From Oncomelania hupensis (taxonomy: Eukaryota; Mollusca; Gastropoda; Littorinimorpha; Pomatiopsidae), in NCBI GenBank assembly GCA_036898135.1, contig CM072511.1:77232754-77296753 (forward strand): a stretch of DNA of 64,000 nt, written 5' to 3'. The notes below the pieces were generated by a model. The model made no database searches, was not told where the DNA came from, and saw only the letters and a list, made by a program, of their open reading frames with translations. Each line of letters begins with the position of its first letter. Position 1 is the first letter of the stretch. The translations under genes were made by a program, and so were the position numbers. Positions 18,914-29,759 of the stretch are shown piece after piece.

Positions 18914-20922
18914 AATCCTATCCTATTCTATCATATCCCGTAACTCGGAAATCGTTGGGGCATCACAGAAGATTGATTAACCAGCTCCATCTTTCTCTGT
19001 CCTCAACAACCCTCATGGCTTTGCTCAGTGCTAGTCAGTTCTCGAATGTTGTCCTCCCACCCCTTTTTCTGTCTCCCTCTTCTTCTACCTCCTTGCCTTG
19101 AGGATGGTCTCTGCAAGGCCTGATGCCCTGGTGACGTGGCCATACCATCGGAGTTTCCGTTTCTTCACCACTTTGAGCATGTCATCGTGTTGTCCAATGG
19201 CTTGCGTGATGGTCTGTCGGACTTCGTCGCTGATGATGTTCTGAGTATAGGAAATGCCCAGAAGTCTTCTGTAGCATCTCATCTCTGTCACGTGGGGTTT
19301 ATGGGCTCTGCACAATGGAATTATGGACCCTCACGTTTATTCGGTGGGAACTGCTAGTAAGTCACCCTATGAATTACTTTAATAAATTTATTTGTTTAGC
19401 TCGTTCTGTGTTAAGGTTGGGGTACAGAAATAGATAGAAAAATGGTAAAAGAATACTGTCACACTAGCTTTCACACGGCTATGAATCATATGTAGTCCAG
19501 CCACTTGATAACAGTTAAAATCACACATTTATTTCTTCTACTCTATACAAGATTCTCTAAGTACTAATCTAACTTAAAAAGTCTCTTCCACTGCTAATAG
19601 TTCGATCGCTGATAGTCTAGGCAGCTGTTATATCTTCCTCGGGCACTTGCTATAATATTTCATGTAGATTTGGACTACTGTGGTCCGTTTTACAGTTTCT
19701 GAAGAGTTGGACTACTGTGGTCCTGTTATGATCAGTTTAAGTGCATCTTCGGAGATTACACTTAACTTTCTTATGGTGCGGTCGAAGTCCTTCTGTGAGG
19801 TAGCTTCTGGTCCACCTGTGTCGTTGTGTAGTTGGGTTCCCTTGCCACGCTGTGGGGTCTGACAGGGTGTTTTTCAAGGTAGCTCTTGCCGGCTTGTGCG
19901 GCAGAGTCTCCTCAAACCAACTAGTCGTTTCTGTGGAGTGGGGTGCACAGGATAGCTCGGGATAGCTCGGATAGCTCGCCTGCTCGTCTGTAATACAAGA
20001 GACGAAATTCTGCACAACCCTGAATAATCGGTTTGTGCAGAGCGTCTCACTGAAAGCCAAAGTAGCCCTCAGTGATAGCTCCACATCTCTATACATAAGC
20101 GACGAACATTCTGCTACTTCCGGGTCCACTGGAATCTCACTCTAAATTCCTATACATACATAAATATCAATCGTGTCTAACTATACACATACAGAATTAA
20201 TAATATTATAAACATTCACGTGGTACAGCCACTGGTCTGCAAACATACATATAAGTTAAACAACAGTGGTTCCGTACGGGATACAACATGGCGGCGCAAC
20301 CGGTCGTGTTTCGCCACGTGTTCGGCGTTTCCACATGGTCACGCAAATTCGGATTAACAATTCACATTTATGCATAGCAAATTCTTCAAACATAATTTCA
20401 ACAATAATACAAATATATCACGATGAAACAGAAGGGTGTTCATTTACCTGTCTGACAAGTTCAGGCCCGTTGTGACTTGAGAGAATTCTAAGATTCCTAA
20501 GTCCTGCTTCCTGGTCTATGAGTGTAGAGATTTCTCTAGCTGTGGAGATGTTGCCTCTACCTCGTCTCACACACGACTGACCAAGCTGTGCTAGGTTTTG
20601 ACACAGTCAAAACTGCTCTACCCACTGAGCCTGCTCTGATTGGTTAAAACGGTCCGATTCAAAGCTCAAGTGCTGACTCACTGCGGTGTGGGTCGGGCTC
20701 GCGGTGTGTGGCTTGCTGTGTAATTTACTTGCTGCTGTGTACTATACTAACTCTCTACTGTTACAATTACTTACACAAGGCTAAATAGTCACTGGGCAGA
20801 GTTAAAACTAGCCAATTCGTGACAATCTCCATGCTTTAATAGTATTCTTCGTTGTAGATAGGCTGTGAGGGTCCATGTGTCGCAAGCCTGTTAAAAAAAA
20901 TGGAGATGACAAGGGAGCGCAG
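18914..20922 (-). mobile_element. RTE-type LINE, split by a solo LTR
   Basis: 18914-19285 and 20825-20922 are one 5'-truncated RTE copy, with tail (GGATA)-type repeats at its left end. They are separated by the solo LTR at 19286-20824. The coding (RWYGHVTRASGLAETIL; CYRRLLGISYTQ) resumes after the LTR in ATGCTTT.. ATTCTTCGTTG. At about 20922 it abuts Gypsy reverse-transcriptase sequence. Confidence 0.85.
19286..20824 (-). mobile_element. Solo LTR of the Gmr1-like Gypsy family
   Basis: 1,539 bp beginning TGTCACGTGGGG and ending CGTGACA, closely similar over its length to the LTRs at 36413 and 42949 but with scattered substitutions and small indels. ATCTC lies on both sides (19281-19285, 20825-20829), a 5-bp target duplication as in the intact element. 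No internal sequence remains, so it probably formed by LTR-LTR recombination. The orientation is the same as the intact minus-strand element. It is older than that element, judging by divergence. Confidence 0.93.
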
Positions 20923-21207
20923 ATGCTCCTTCCAGGTTTGGGTGTGGACTAGCAGGTCGTTCCTGTAACAAATGACGTTGTCCATCCCTTTGAACGTCTT
21001 CCTCATTCTTCTCTTCAGGGTAGCACCGCTGTTGATCATCCTTAGGCACTCGTACGTCCCATCAGGAGTTATAAAAGCAGTCTTTAATTATGTCCTGTTG
21101 ACGCATTGGGGACTTGCCAATAACCCTTGCTGAGTTCAATCTTTGAGAAAATTATACTCCCCGATAATTGGCGGAAAAGATCTGCTGCAGTAGTATGCAG
21201 CATACTC
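20923..21207 (-). pseudogene. Gypsy RT fragment with mutated active-site box
   Basis: The minus strand encodes IELSKGYWQVP, then MINSGATLKRRMRKTF and NDLLVHTQTWKEHL. The family box YxDD reads Y-R-N-D here, so a catalytic Asp is lost. It continues the RT frame broken off at 21860 once the intervening repeat is taken away. It ends at the junction with RTE sequence. Confidence 0.75.
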
Positions 21208-21217
21208 TGTTGCTCCC

Positions 21218-21849
21218 GTCCCCCCCCGTGGGGGTGTCAGGGGTTTCAGTATAAATAGTATCCCCACTTTCTGGAAATTTAGTGCTTTAAATTCCCACTG
21301 TCGCTGTCTTTCTCCTTTGTTCTTTCTCATTCCTACTCTGTTCTATCAATCTACTATACTATCTTCTTCTTCTCTAGACCAGTCACCTACCTTGTCTCTT
21401 GAAAACTCTTCCGGGACAAAACTCCTCATTTGTGTGTATTAAATTTTGTTGGATCAGCTTGGAAATATTGGACCATTTCTGCCAGGTGGTCACTGGGGCT
21501 TCCTAAGATGTTATTATTTAGCAATGTAGGCATTTTATATGTATGTGTTTTGTTGATATTGTATAATGATGCTTGTATTCTATTTTGGTTTTGTAAACGG
21601 GGGTTCGATAAATTATAGTATAGCCTCAGCGTCCCCTGCGTGGGATGTCATTATTGTAAAGTGACCGGCTGGTGGAGAGCCTTCATTGTTACCACTGGGG
21701 TTGTTTCGGCAGCTCTTTTATGCGGATCAGGGGTGAGACGTCTTTCAAGCAAGTTGTGGTCTTGATTTTGTGGTCCTGATTCGGCTATACTGGTCCTGAT
21801 TTGGCTCGGAAGAGTCCGCTGGACCTAAAGCAATAATCATGTAATGTAA
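21218..21849 (+). repeat. TATA-repeat family, complete copy with 10-bp TSD
   Basis: TGTTGCTCCC flanks it exactly (21208-21217 and 21850-21859), giving a 632-bp unit inserted into the Gypsy RT gene. The 5' end is G/C-rich (GTCCCCCCCCGTGGGGG) followed by TCAGTATAAATAGTATCCCC, a good TATA box. The 3' end is CCGCTGGACCTAAAGCAATA and a (TAATG)-like tail. It has no tRNA boxes and no ORF. This copy defines the family limits. Confidence 0.85.
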
Positions 21850-21859
21850 TGTTGCTCCC

Positions 21860-22960
21860 CTCCTTCTTCACGATCACGCTAAGGGACGCGTAGGGGGAAC
21901 TGGACTTCCTGGTGATGTCCATCTTCAGTATCTCATCGATGTCTTTCTTCGAGGATTCACGGGCCTTGAATGGGATCGGGAAAGGTTTGGATCGAACGGG
22001 AATATCTGAAGTAAGGTGGACTTCATGTTCGACCAAAGTCGTAGAGCCTGGGACATCACTGAAGTTATTGGGAAACTTGCCCATAAGGTCCTTGAGCTCC
22101 ATCTTTTGACCTTCTGTCAGGCTTGGTCCTAGCTTAACATCACTGGTGCCTTCTTTGTTGTGGAAGTCTCCAAGTTCCAACAGTTCCTCGCTGTCGAAGC
22201 TATCGTCAATCTCAGCTGCTTCTCCCGTAGCTCAAACACGTACAGGTAGCTAGCTGATCTTCACCTCTGGGGTGTCTACTTCTTTCGTCCACAGTTCTTT
22301 TAGGATGTGCATAGGCCCTCGGATGGTTCTTCCTTACAACAGCTCGAACGAAGCCGGTGGACTTTTGCGGTGCTTCTCTGTAGGCGAACAGTAAAGCGTT
22401 GATGTAGCGATGTCACTGTCTAGGCTGCTCGCTGCACAGTTTCTTCAGGGGGGACTTTAGCGAAGCATTAAGCTTCTCGACGAGCCCGTTGCACATTGGA
22501 TGGTAGGGTGTCGTAGTCAATGCCGGATGCTCAGCAGTCTGTTGACTTCCTTCATGCAGTCAGAGACGAACTGTGTCCCGAGGTCTGTCAGGATTTCTTC
22601 AGGCACTCCAAATCTGCTGAACATGTCCACCAGCGCCTCTGCCACAGTTTCAGTGTCAATCTTCGCCGGAGTCACTGTTTCTGAGTACCGAGTCGCATAG
22701 TCCACGAAGGTCAGTACCCATCGATGACCTTCTTCACTCGGAGGTTTTATTTCGCCGATTAAGTCCAAGGCCACCCTCTTGAAAGGTCGGTCGATTAAGG
22801 GCATCCTCTGCACAGGCACTTTAGAGACCCTTCCTCGGGATATGGTCTTCTGGCAAATGTGACATGATCGGCAGAAACCGCTGACATCAGCATGAAGTCT
22901 GGATTCTGTCCGACGTCGTCTTGATGCCCAGGTGACCTCCCATGATGGAGTCATGAGCTA
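21860..22960 (-). pseudogene. Integrase and RT start of the second Gypsy element
   Basis: 22517-22954 encodes a zinc-binding remnant (CRSCHICQKTI) and an integrase core with VALDLIGEIKPPSEEGHRW, the first catalytic Asp being in LDLIG. ILTDLGTQFVSD holds the second. The third-Glu region lies near 22500, in another frame. 21785-22180 then gives the RT lead-in LTEGQKMELKDLMGKFPNNF, VEHEVHLTSDIPVRSKPFPI and SPYASLSVIVKKEGSN, where the repeat insertion interrupts it. This confirms the order integrase then RT. Confidence 0.8.
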
Positions 22961-24908
22961 CCTCCATCACTTGGCGCCTTAAGGGTAACGGTACCGAGAC
23001 TTGACGTAGCGGTTTCCCTCCGTTGACCCTCAAGTGCTAGAAGATTCTGTATAGGGTATTGGCCTTCACCTCGAAATAGACCGTGCCACTGCCATTGGTC
23101 ACGTGGTCTTGGCGGTTCCTATTTTTGTTTAAAGTACTATCGGCTTCCTGGAGCTGGATCAGCTTATCTCTGTCCACGATGGCGGCATTGGAGCTGTCGG
23201 CTACCTTTATTGGCGTAGACGTCCTGTCTCTCTTGGCCTGGGCCCCGGTAGTTACGGCACCGACGATCTCTGGACGATCTCTACATTATCCCGTAGCAGC
23301 TCTATAATGTCTCCATCGGGAAAATGAAATGGATCCTCCTCCGCAACCTCGACGTGTTGAGTTGAGGCAGAACTCCACTCTGGATCGGGGTCGTCGGGTC
23401 GTCTCGCGCCGTCGAATTTCCCGATCATCAAATCGTATAGCGGCTTCTTGAGGGAAACCGCTTCTACTTCGCCTATGTGCAAAGGGGTGCTGGCGCTTTC
23501 ACACATTTGCTGCCGGCCATAAGTGTCCATTTGGAATCGCCAGTGAACTGTTCTTTAGCGAGCGATTAGATCTTCTCTGCAGCCTGAGTGTCTTAGGACC
23601 GTTATTTCGTGATTTCCGACGCGTCCCTTGGAAACAGCATGTTCCGGATGGTCACAGCTGCGCTGGCGACGACAGGGATGGATTTCCCGTTGGCAAGGAG
23701 AAGTTGGCCATCGGTCATGCACTCTTGCACGTCCGCAGGAGTAGATGTGCACTCGGTCTCACTCGAAAGAATGACTCTCCCGCCGCACACTTGATGTTCA
23801 GAGCTACTAGTTTGCCGTCGATTGAAGAAACGCCTCCTCTATTGCCCGCCGCTGCATAGTCCGTTTTGCTCTGCTGTCCGCTACTTTTGTTTTGAGGACA
23901 GTTAGCAGCTCTGTGGTCTGTGGCGTTGCAGGTGAAACAGCCTCTTAAATGCCCTTCCTTGGAAGGTGGCGTGGAGTTCGTCTGTTCCTGACTCGTATAG
24001 TCCCCCTGGTTCTGGTTCCCATGATTTCCAGTCTTCTGAAAATGTTTCGCTTTGGGTGGTCCCAGGGTCTTCCCTTGAGTGATGAGATATCTTTCAGCAA
24101 CCTCAGTCACATCTTTCAGCGTCTGCAGCTTTTGTAATTCTAAGTGGGTCGCTAGTTCCTTGTGATAGGCATTGAGGAATTGCTCCTTCACAATCAAGTC
24201 ATGGAGACTGTCGTAAGACTTCCCCTCGCCTGATAATTCCACGCACTTGTGTAAGTATGACGACTGGCGCTCCACAAATTGCTTTGGTGTTTTGTCTGAC
24301 AAAGGCCCGCATTTGCAGAAGCGTTTGCGGTAGCCCTTCTCTGTAACGCTGTAGCAATGCTATATAGGGCTTCTTTCAAGACGTCGTAGTTTTGGGCATC
24401 ATCGTTCGACAGTCTGGTTGTAACTTTGAGCGCTTGCTCTGTCAGAGGTGCACTGAGTCGAATCGCCCAGTCTTGAGTTCGCCAGTTAGAGCTTTCAGCA
24501 AACCTTTCGAATCTCGCCAGATAATTGTCGATCTGGTCCTTCCCGTCGACGAACGCTGGCTATTTTGGAGCCTTGTGGTCGCTGATAACGTGTGGCGCAT
24601 GTTGATTGTTTTGGATACGCGCTAATTCTAGGTGGTACTGACGCTAAGCCTCTAATCGTCTCTCTTCCATCTCGTCACGCCGACGCTGCTGTTATCTTTC
24701 TTCATGCCTGCGCTGATCTTCCATTTCTTGCCGCTGCTTTTCAATTTCTCTTTCTTCAAGCCGGCGTTGCTCTTCTAATTATCTTTCTTCACGCCGACAC
24801 TGCTCTTCGAGTACTCTTTTTTGTATTTTTTTCCTGAGACTTGACGTACTCCGTTAGCTGCTTGCCTTTTAGATTCAGTTCAAGTTCTTTCTGCCAGAAG
24901 TCAGCCAT
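22961..24908 (-). pseudogene. gag and protease region of the second Gypsy element
   Basis: The ATG at 24906-24908 starts MADFWQKELELNLKGKQLTE, followed by a Glu/Arg-rich coiled-coil stretch broken by stops. 23715-24302 encodes a SCAN-like helical segment (KQFVERQSSYLHKCVELSGE ... LIVKEQFLNAYHKELATHLE) and then a CX2CX4HX4C knuckle, CFTCNATDHRAANC, that binds RNA in retroelement Gag. The protease motif appears as LRHSGC, where D-S/T-G is expected, so the catalytic Asp is lost. KPLYDLMIGKFDGARRPDDP follows. Confidence 0.78.
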
Positions 24909-25385
24909 CTTGATATTTTTCTGGAAAGTTCTTGACTATGCTGCACCTAGACTTTTCTAGAACAGGAAGCTTTTTGCAGTAGCGCTGATGCTTGTTACTA
25001 GTTGCCTTCGTTGGCGCAGACCCCACTGTCCTCGTCGTATGCTACGCTGCACCGCGCTGGTGTTGATGTGCTTCTGTGCTGAAATAGACGCGACGTCGTC
25101 GCTCTCTGTAATACTGTCGATGTAGCACCGAGACTGTCCCTCGACGTAGTCTTGCGGCAGCCACGTAGTCCCGGTCTGTTGTTCGCTCACGAAGCAACTC
25201 TTCGGTGACTACACGCCCTTGCAGCCAACCCGAATCTATCAGGGATGTAGTCCCATTACGTTGGTCCCTCCCGACACAACTCGTTGGCGGCTAACCTCGA
25301 TGACTGCCTCTCTCGTAACGTTGACTCGCTTGTTGTGGCATTTGAACCCTTGGTCATGGCGTAGATCCTAGGTTGACCCCCAAAA

Positions 25386-26041
25386 TGTTACACGTTGTTA
25401 TTTATCAATAATTGATTCAGCCCCCCATGCTTGAATTTTGATAAGTGTAACTCAGGTTCGTTTATCCACGCAGCCTGTTCACTCAGCAACAAGGCTGGAG
25501 TCGTCGTATCAAGTTTTCCAACTTTATTCAGCAAACATCAACAATTGCATACAAGAATCGATTTCCGAAAATCACTTAAAAGGTCATCATCAAAAATCAT
25601 CACAAATTACTCTCACACAATTAGACAGCGCGTTACTTATATAGCCTTTCTGTAATCGAAAAAAGTTCGAATAGTCCAGAATGACGCAATAACACCCAAA
25701 AGAATATTCGTCATTGGAACTAAGCACTGTATTAGTCATTAGGTTAGGAGAATCGCTTACCTATTATTGCCAGTTCCATCTTGAAACTTCGGTCGATAGT
25801 AAAGAAGCAACTCTACAAAATTCTCAACATCGACCGATGAAAACCATCAACACTATACAAAGCTTCCTCTAGCAACAGCGCAAAATCAAATCAAAGCTAA
25901 ATACACTGTTATTTCTTGCTTTGCAAAATCAAATGATCAGATCTATCGTGCGTGTCTCAATCGTAAGGTAAATACACTCTGTTATTGCATGCTTTGCAAA
26001 ACAAAATGATCGGATCTATCGTTCGCGTCTCAATCGTAACA
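25386..26041 (-). repeat. LTR of the second Gypsy element
   Basis: 656 bp starting TGTTACACGTTG and ending CGTAACA. The inverted termini TGTTAC/GTAACA are perfect. It lies 478 bases upstream of the gag ATG in the sense of the element, so it is the 5' LTR. Next to it inside the element (minus strand) TGGGGGTCAACC is a likely tRNA primer site. No partner LTR is found. Confidence 0.85.
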
Positions 26042-27222
26042 GATGACTTCAATAATTTTAGGGCTGATGTTGTATACACATGGTTGCCCACACAGCTGCA
26101 TGCCAGACTCGGTCACACGCTTTCATGAAGTCTATAAACACATGATATAGATGTTGTTGGTGCTGTGGGTATTTCTCGCAGATTGTTCTGAGGTTGAAAA
26201 TCTGTTCAGTGGCACTTCGCCCTGCCCTGAATCCTGCTTTTTCTTCAGCTATGATTTGTTCAGCTTGGGGTTTCAACCTGTTGAGTATTATTTTCAGGAG
26301 GACCTTGCTGGGATGGCTGATGAGGCTGATGATGCGATAATTTTCACACTCCTCCCTGTTTTGGTAAGAGTGATGACAAGCGACTGGGTCCATGGTGTAC
26401 GCCACTCCCCACTCTGCCAGATCTTGTTACAGATAATCGTGAGGGCGTCAATCATCGCAATTCTGCGGGTATGTTGTCCACGCTCGCTGGATTCCCTTTC
26501 TTTAGCGATTGAACTGCTGCCTCAACTTCTTCTCGGAAAATTGGGAGGATTCCTTCTCTTCTCTGTTCTGGGGACATTCTTGAACTGAGGGATCTCCGTT
26601 TGGTGTGTGGTTGTAAAGGTCAGAACAGTACTCTATCCATCTATCAAAGACTTCTTGTTCTTCTGTAAGGCCTATGCCTGACTTGCTTTGGATCGTGGAG
26701 ACCTTGGGCTGTTTAAACAAACAACTGCTGCCCTGACACGGTTGAAGCCCATTTGGAAAGAACGGACCATCAGTCTACATTCCAATGTAAGGCTGCTGCG
26801 CTCCCTTGTCATCTCCATTTTATATGCTTGCATAACATGGAACCTCACAACAGATCTCCAACGAAGAATACAAAGCATGGAGATGAGGTGCTACAGAAGA
26901 CTTCTTGACATTTCCTATACCCAGCACATCGCCAACAACGAAGTCCGACAGACCATCACACAAGCCATTGGACAACACGATTACATGCTCACAGTGGTGA
27001 AGAAATGGAAGCACCGATGTACTATGGTCACGTCACCAGAGCATCAGTCCTTGCAAAAACCATCCTGCAAGGAACGGTGCAAGGAGACAGAAGAAGAAGG
27101 AGACAGAAAAAAGGTGGGAGGACAACACTGAGCGAAGCTATGAGGGTTGGTGAGGACAGAGATCATCTGTGGTGCCCCAATGACCTTCGAGTTACGGGAT
27201 AGGATAGGATAGGATAGGATAG
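26042..27222. mobile_element. RTE-type LINE with inverted 5' half
   Basis: 26717-27222 is plus-strand RTE 3' sequence (TAALTRLKPIWKERTISLHS ... (GGATA)n tail at 27195-27222). Directly before it, 26042-26716 is RTE sequence on the minus strand (ECENYRIISLISHPSKVLLK; KQPKVSTIQSKSGIGLTEEQ). The inverted part comes from upstream of the plus part in the LINE, the arrangement produced by twin priming. The second Gypsy element's LTR begins immediately at its left edge. Confidence 0.8.
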
Positions 27223-27334
27223 GAGGTAAAAAATATGGTGACATACATGTTTACAATACAATACAATACAAGATTATTGCTTTAGGTCCAGCGGACTCCT
27301 TCGAGCCAAATCATGACCAACATACATGTTTCAG
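27223..27334 (+). other. Intron end with (ACAAT)n and repeat 3' tail
   Basis: Contains ACAATACAATACAATACAAG and the inverse of the TATA-repeat tail (TTGCTTTAGGTCCAGCGGAC), then a TTTCAG splice acceptor ending at 27334. Confidence 0.6.
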
Positions 27335-27521
27335 GGTGTCCTCGTCGGGTGTGCTACTTCACAAGTTGGGCCCAGTATAGAAGTGGGAAGGCCAGTTTTA
27401 CACCCCGTGAGCTTAACGCAAGCCTATGCACTCACATTGTTTATGCATTCGCTGTCATTGATGATGGCAAGTTAGCTGCATATGAGTTTAACGATGAGGA
27501 CACGGAGTTTTCTGACGGCAT
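27335..27521 (+). CDS. GH18 chitinase-like exon, N-terminal barrel
   Basis: Bounded by TTTCAG and a GTAAGT donor at 27522. Encodes [29 protein letters not shown] and [17 protein letters not shown]. This is the first strand of a GH18 barrel with its two conserved Cys (CYF...LCTH), which pair in secreted chitinases. The exon ends in AT of a codon completed by the G that starts the exon at 33855, giving DGMYTQF as in family members (GMY...). The signal peptide must be in an earlier exon, which I could not find. Confidence 0.88.
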
Positions 27522-28563
27522 GTAAGTCAGTAATTTTATTAACATGTGTAATGGATACTTGGTAGATGTAATTTTGAGCAGGATCCAAAGCGTAATTTCG
27601 GGCACCAACACAGTTCAAATGTCCGTAACAAATTTGTACCTCAAAACAACAACCAAAACTTTATACTAGTTTGGTTCGTCGAATATCAAGGTCAATTAGC
27701 AGTATATTAGTTTGTAAAGGTAAAATCCTTTTTTTTTTAAATTTTGTCTGATTGCTTCTGTGTTGGGACAAAACCCGAAATTGTTTAGTAAAAAGAACCA
27801 AAACAATCATAATAAGCTGAAATGACTGTCTGCAGACTTTAAACCTTGCTTATTTTATTAATTATTTAGCGTATAGCATCGATCGCTATATACTAGTATA
27901 CAAGGTATGAAACTTTGGAAGTCTAAGCTGCTTGGTCATCACTTATTCAAGTCCGTCTGAACAAACTACAAATAGAATACTACCTCCCGCCCTCTGCCCG
28001 CTCCCTCCGAAAGAAGGCGAATCAGACGATTTAGCAGACATTCATGCAAACATCCCAATCATAAATATGTATTTTCGGACTCATTATATTTTTTTGAAAT
28101 AATCTAAAGATGATAATCACCAATTATTTTACGGAAGTAAGCTTTTACTTTTATTTTGAAAATATATAAGCAGATTTGCTTGTTGTAATGCTTAGTAGCA
28201 AGACAAATATTGAAATTTAGAAATGTGGAAATTCTAATACGGTTGCTAAACTTATGGCTGCACTAAATTGCCGATGATGAAAGAAAAAAATCTACTGCAT
28301 CCAACCGTATACTGTTGGTATACCAAAAAATATCACAAGACCTGACTAACCGGTTTTGGATCACAGGAGCCAGCTTTGCATAATAAGTATCTCCACGAGA
28401 TCGCATCTTACGTATTTCAAAGAAAACAAATCTTGACCTTAGTGCTGTTTGCACCAAGGGTATTTAATCCTAGCATTGATTTTTACCGTTCCTTCGACGT
28501 ATGTGTTAACATAAAAGTTTCAATGTTTACACTTTTAAAGCATGTGATTATGAAAACTTTGAC
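27522..28563. other. GH18 intron sequence
   Basis: About 1 kb, AT-rich, with no recognisable coding or repeat family. Confidence 0.5.
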
Positions 28564-28574
28564 TTTCTACAGTT

Positions 28575-29399
28575 CCTGTCCTGTCCTGTCCTGTCCCGTA
28601 ACCCGAAGGTCGTAGGGGCATCACAGATGATCGTTTAACCAGCGCAGCATACTCCATCTTTCTCTGTCCTCAGCAGCCCTGATGGCTTCGCTCAGTGTCA
28701 AACCAGTCCATTCTCGAACGTTGTCCTCCCACCTCTTTTTCGGTCTCCCTCTTCTTCTACCTCCTTGCACTGTGCCTTGCAGAATGGTCTTTGCAAGGCC
28801 TGATGATCTCGTGGCCATACAATCGGAGTTTCCGTTTCTTCACCACTGTGAGCCGGTCATCGTGTTGTCAATGGCTTGTGTGATGGACTGTCGGACTTCG
28901 TCGTTGATGATGTGTTGGGTATAGGAAATGCCCAGAAGTCTTCTGTAGCACCTCATCTCCATGCTTTGTATTCTTCGTTGGAGATCTGCTGTGAGTGTCC
29001 ATGCTTCGCAAGCATATAGGAAGATTGAGATGACAAGGGAGCGCAGCAGTCTTTGGAATGTAGACTGATGGTCCTGTCTTTCCAAATGGGCTTCAACCTT
29101 GTCAGGACAGCAGTTGTTTGTGCGATCCTGGAGAGGACTTCCTGTCGGGACCCATTGTCTGACACAATGGCTCCCAAATATTTGAAGCTATGCACTGTGT
29201 TGAGGGATTGGCTTTGGACTTTGATGTCCGTGTTGATGCCATTGGTGTTGTTGGTCATCATTTTGGTCTTCTCTGCACTTATTTCCATTCCATGAGCTCT
29301 GGAAGGTGTCAAGCCTCTGTACCAGGTGTTCAAGATCTTGTTCCTCTCCAGCCAATCCATCAATGTCATCCGCAAAACGAAGATAAGCAAGCAAGAGGA
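28575..29399 (-). mobile_element. RTE-type LINE, 825-bp insertion with 11-bp TSD
   Basis: TTTCTACAGTT flanks it (28564-28574, 29400-29410). The minus strand encodes YLRFADDIDGLAGEEQDLE through RRRGRPKKRWEDNVREW and ends in a (GGACA)-type tail on the left. Frameshifts are present. It lies in a GH18 intron. Confidence 0.92.
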
Positions 29400-29410
29400 T
29401 TTCTACAGTT

Positions 29411-29759
29411 ACAATTTTAAAAAAAAGAAGCTTACAGACAGTTGCAGACAACTAGAAAGTAAATTGCCATTCCCTGATTTCTTGGCCGCTATTAGTGATT
29501 AAAAGTGGATATAGTTTGATCACCTTTCGTGAGTTCATTAGTTCACCCAAAGATTTCTAGGGTTGGCGCCGTAATATGAATGAATATGATTGAGTATGCG
29601 CAGTTATAGTGATCGTTGGTTGTTGCGGTGAATACCCAACAATTACTTTTACTTCTACATTCACACCTAATCCGGAGGAACGGTAAAAATCGTTGCTATG
29701 ATATCAAAGCACCTTATGCCAAAGTGCAAACAGCAGTAAGGTCAAGATTTGTTCTTTGA
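29411..29759. other. Unassigned intron sequence
   Basis: About 350 bases between two RTE copies. No feature seen. Confidence 0.45.

Larger units (their letters stand above)
20923..26041 (-). mobile_element. Second Gypsy element, decayed, integrase before RT
   Basis: Right to left on the minus strand: 5' LTR (25386-26041), gag from ATG at 24908, protease region near 23560-23790, integrase (about 22517-22960), RT start (21860-22180), a 632-bp repeat insertion (21218-21849), and RT continuation (20923-21207). The integrase lies before the RT, as in the intact element, but the sequences are clearly a different family. The RNase H and 3' LTR are missing. Many stops and frameshifts make it inactive. 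Confidence 0.85.
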
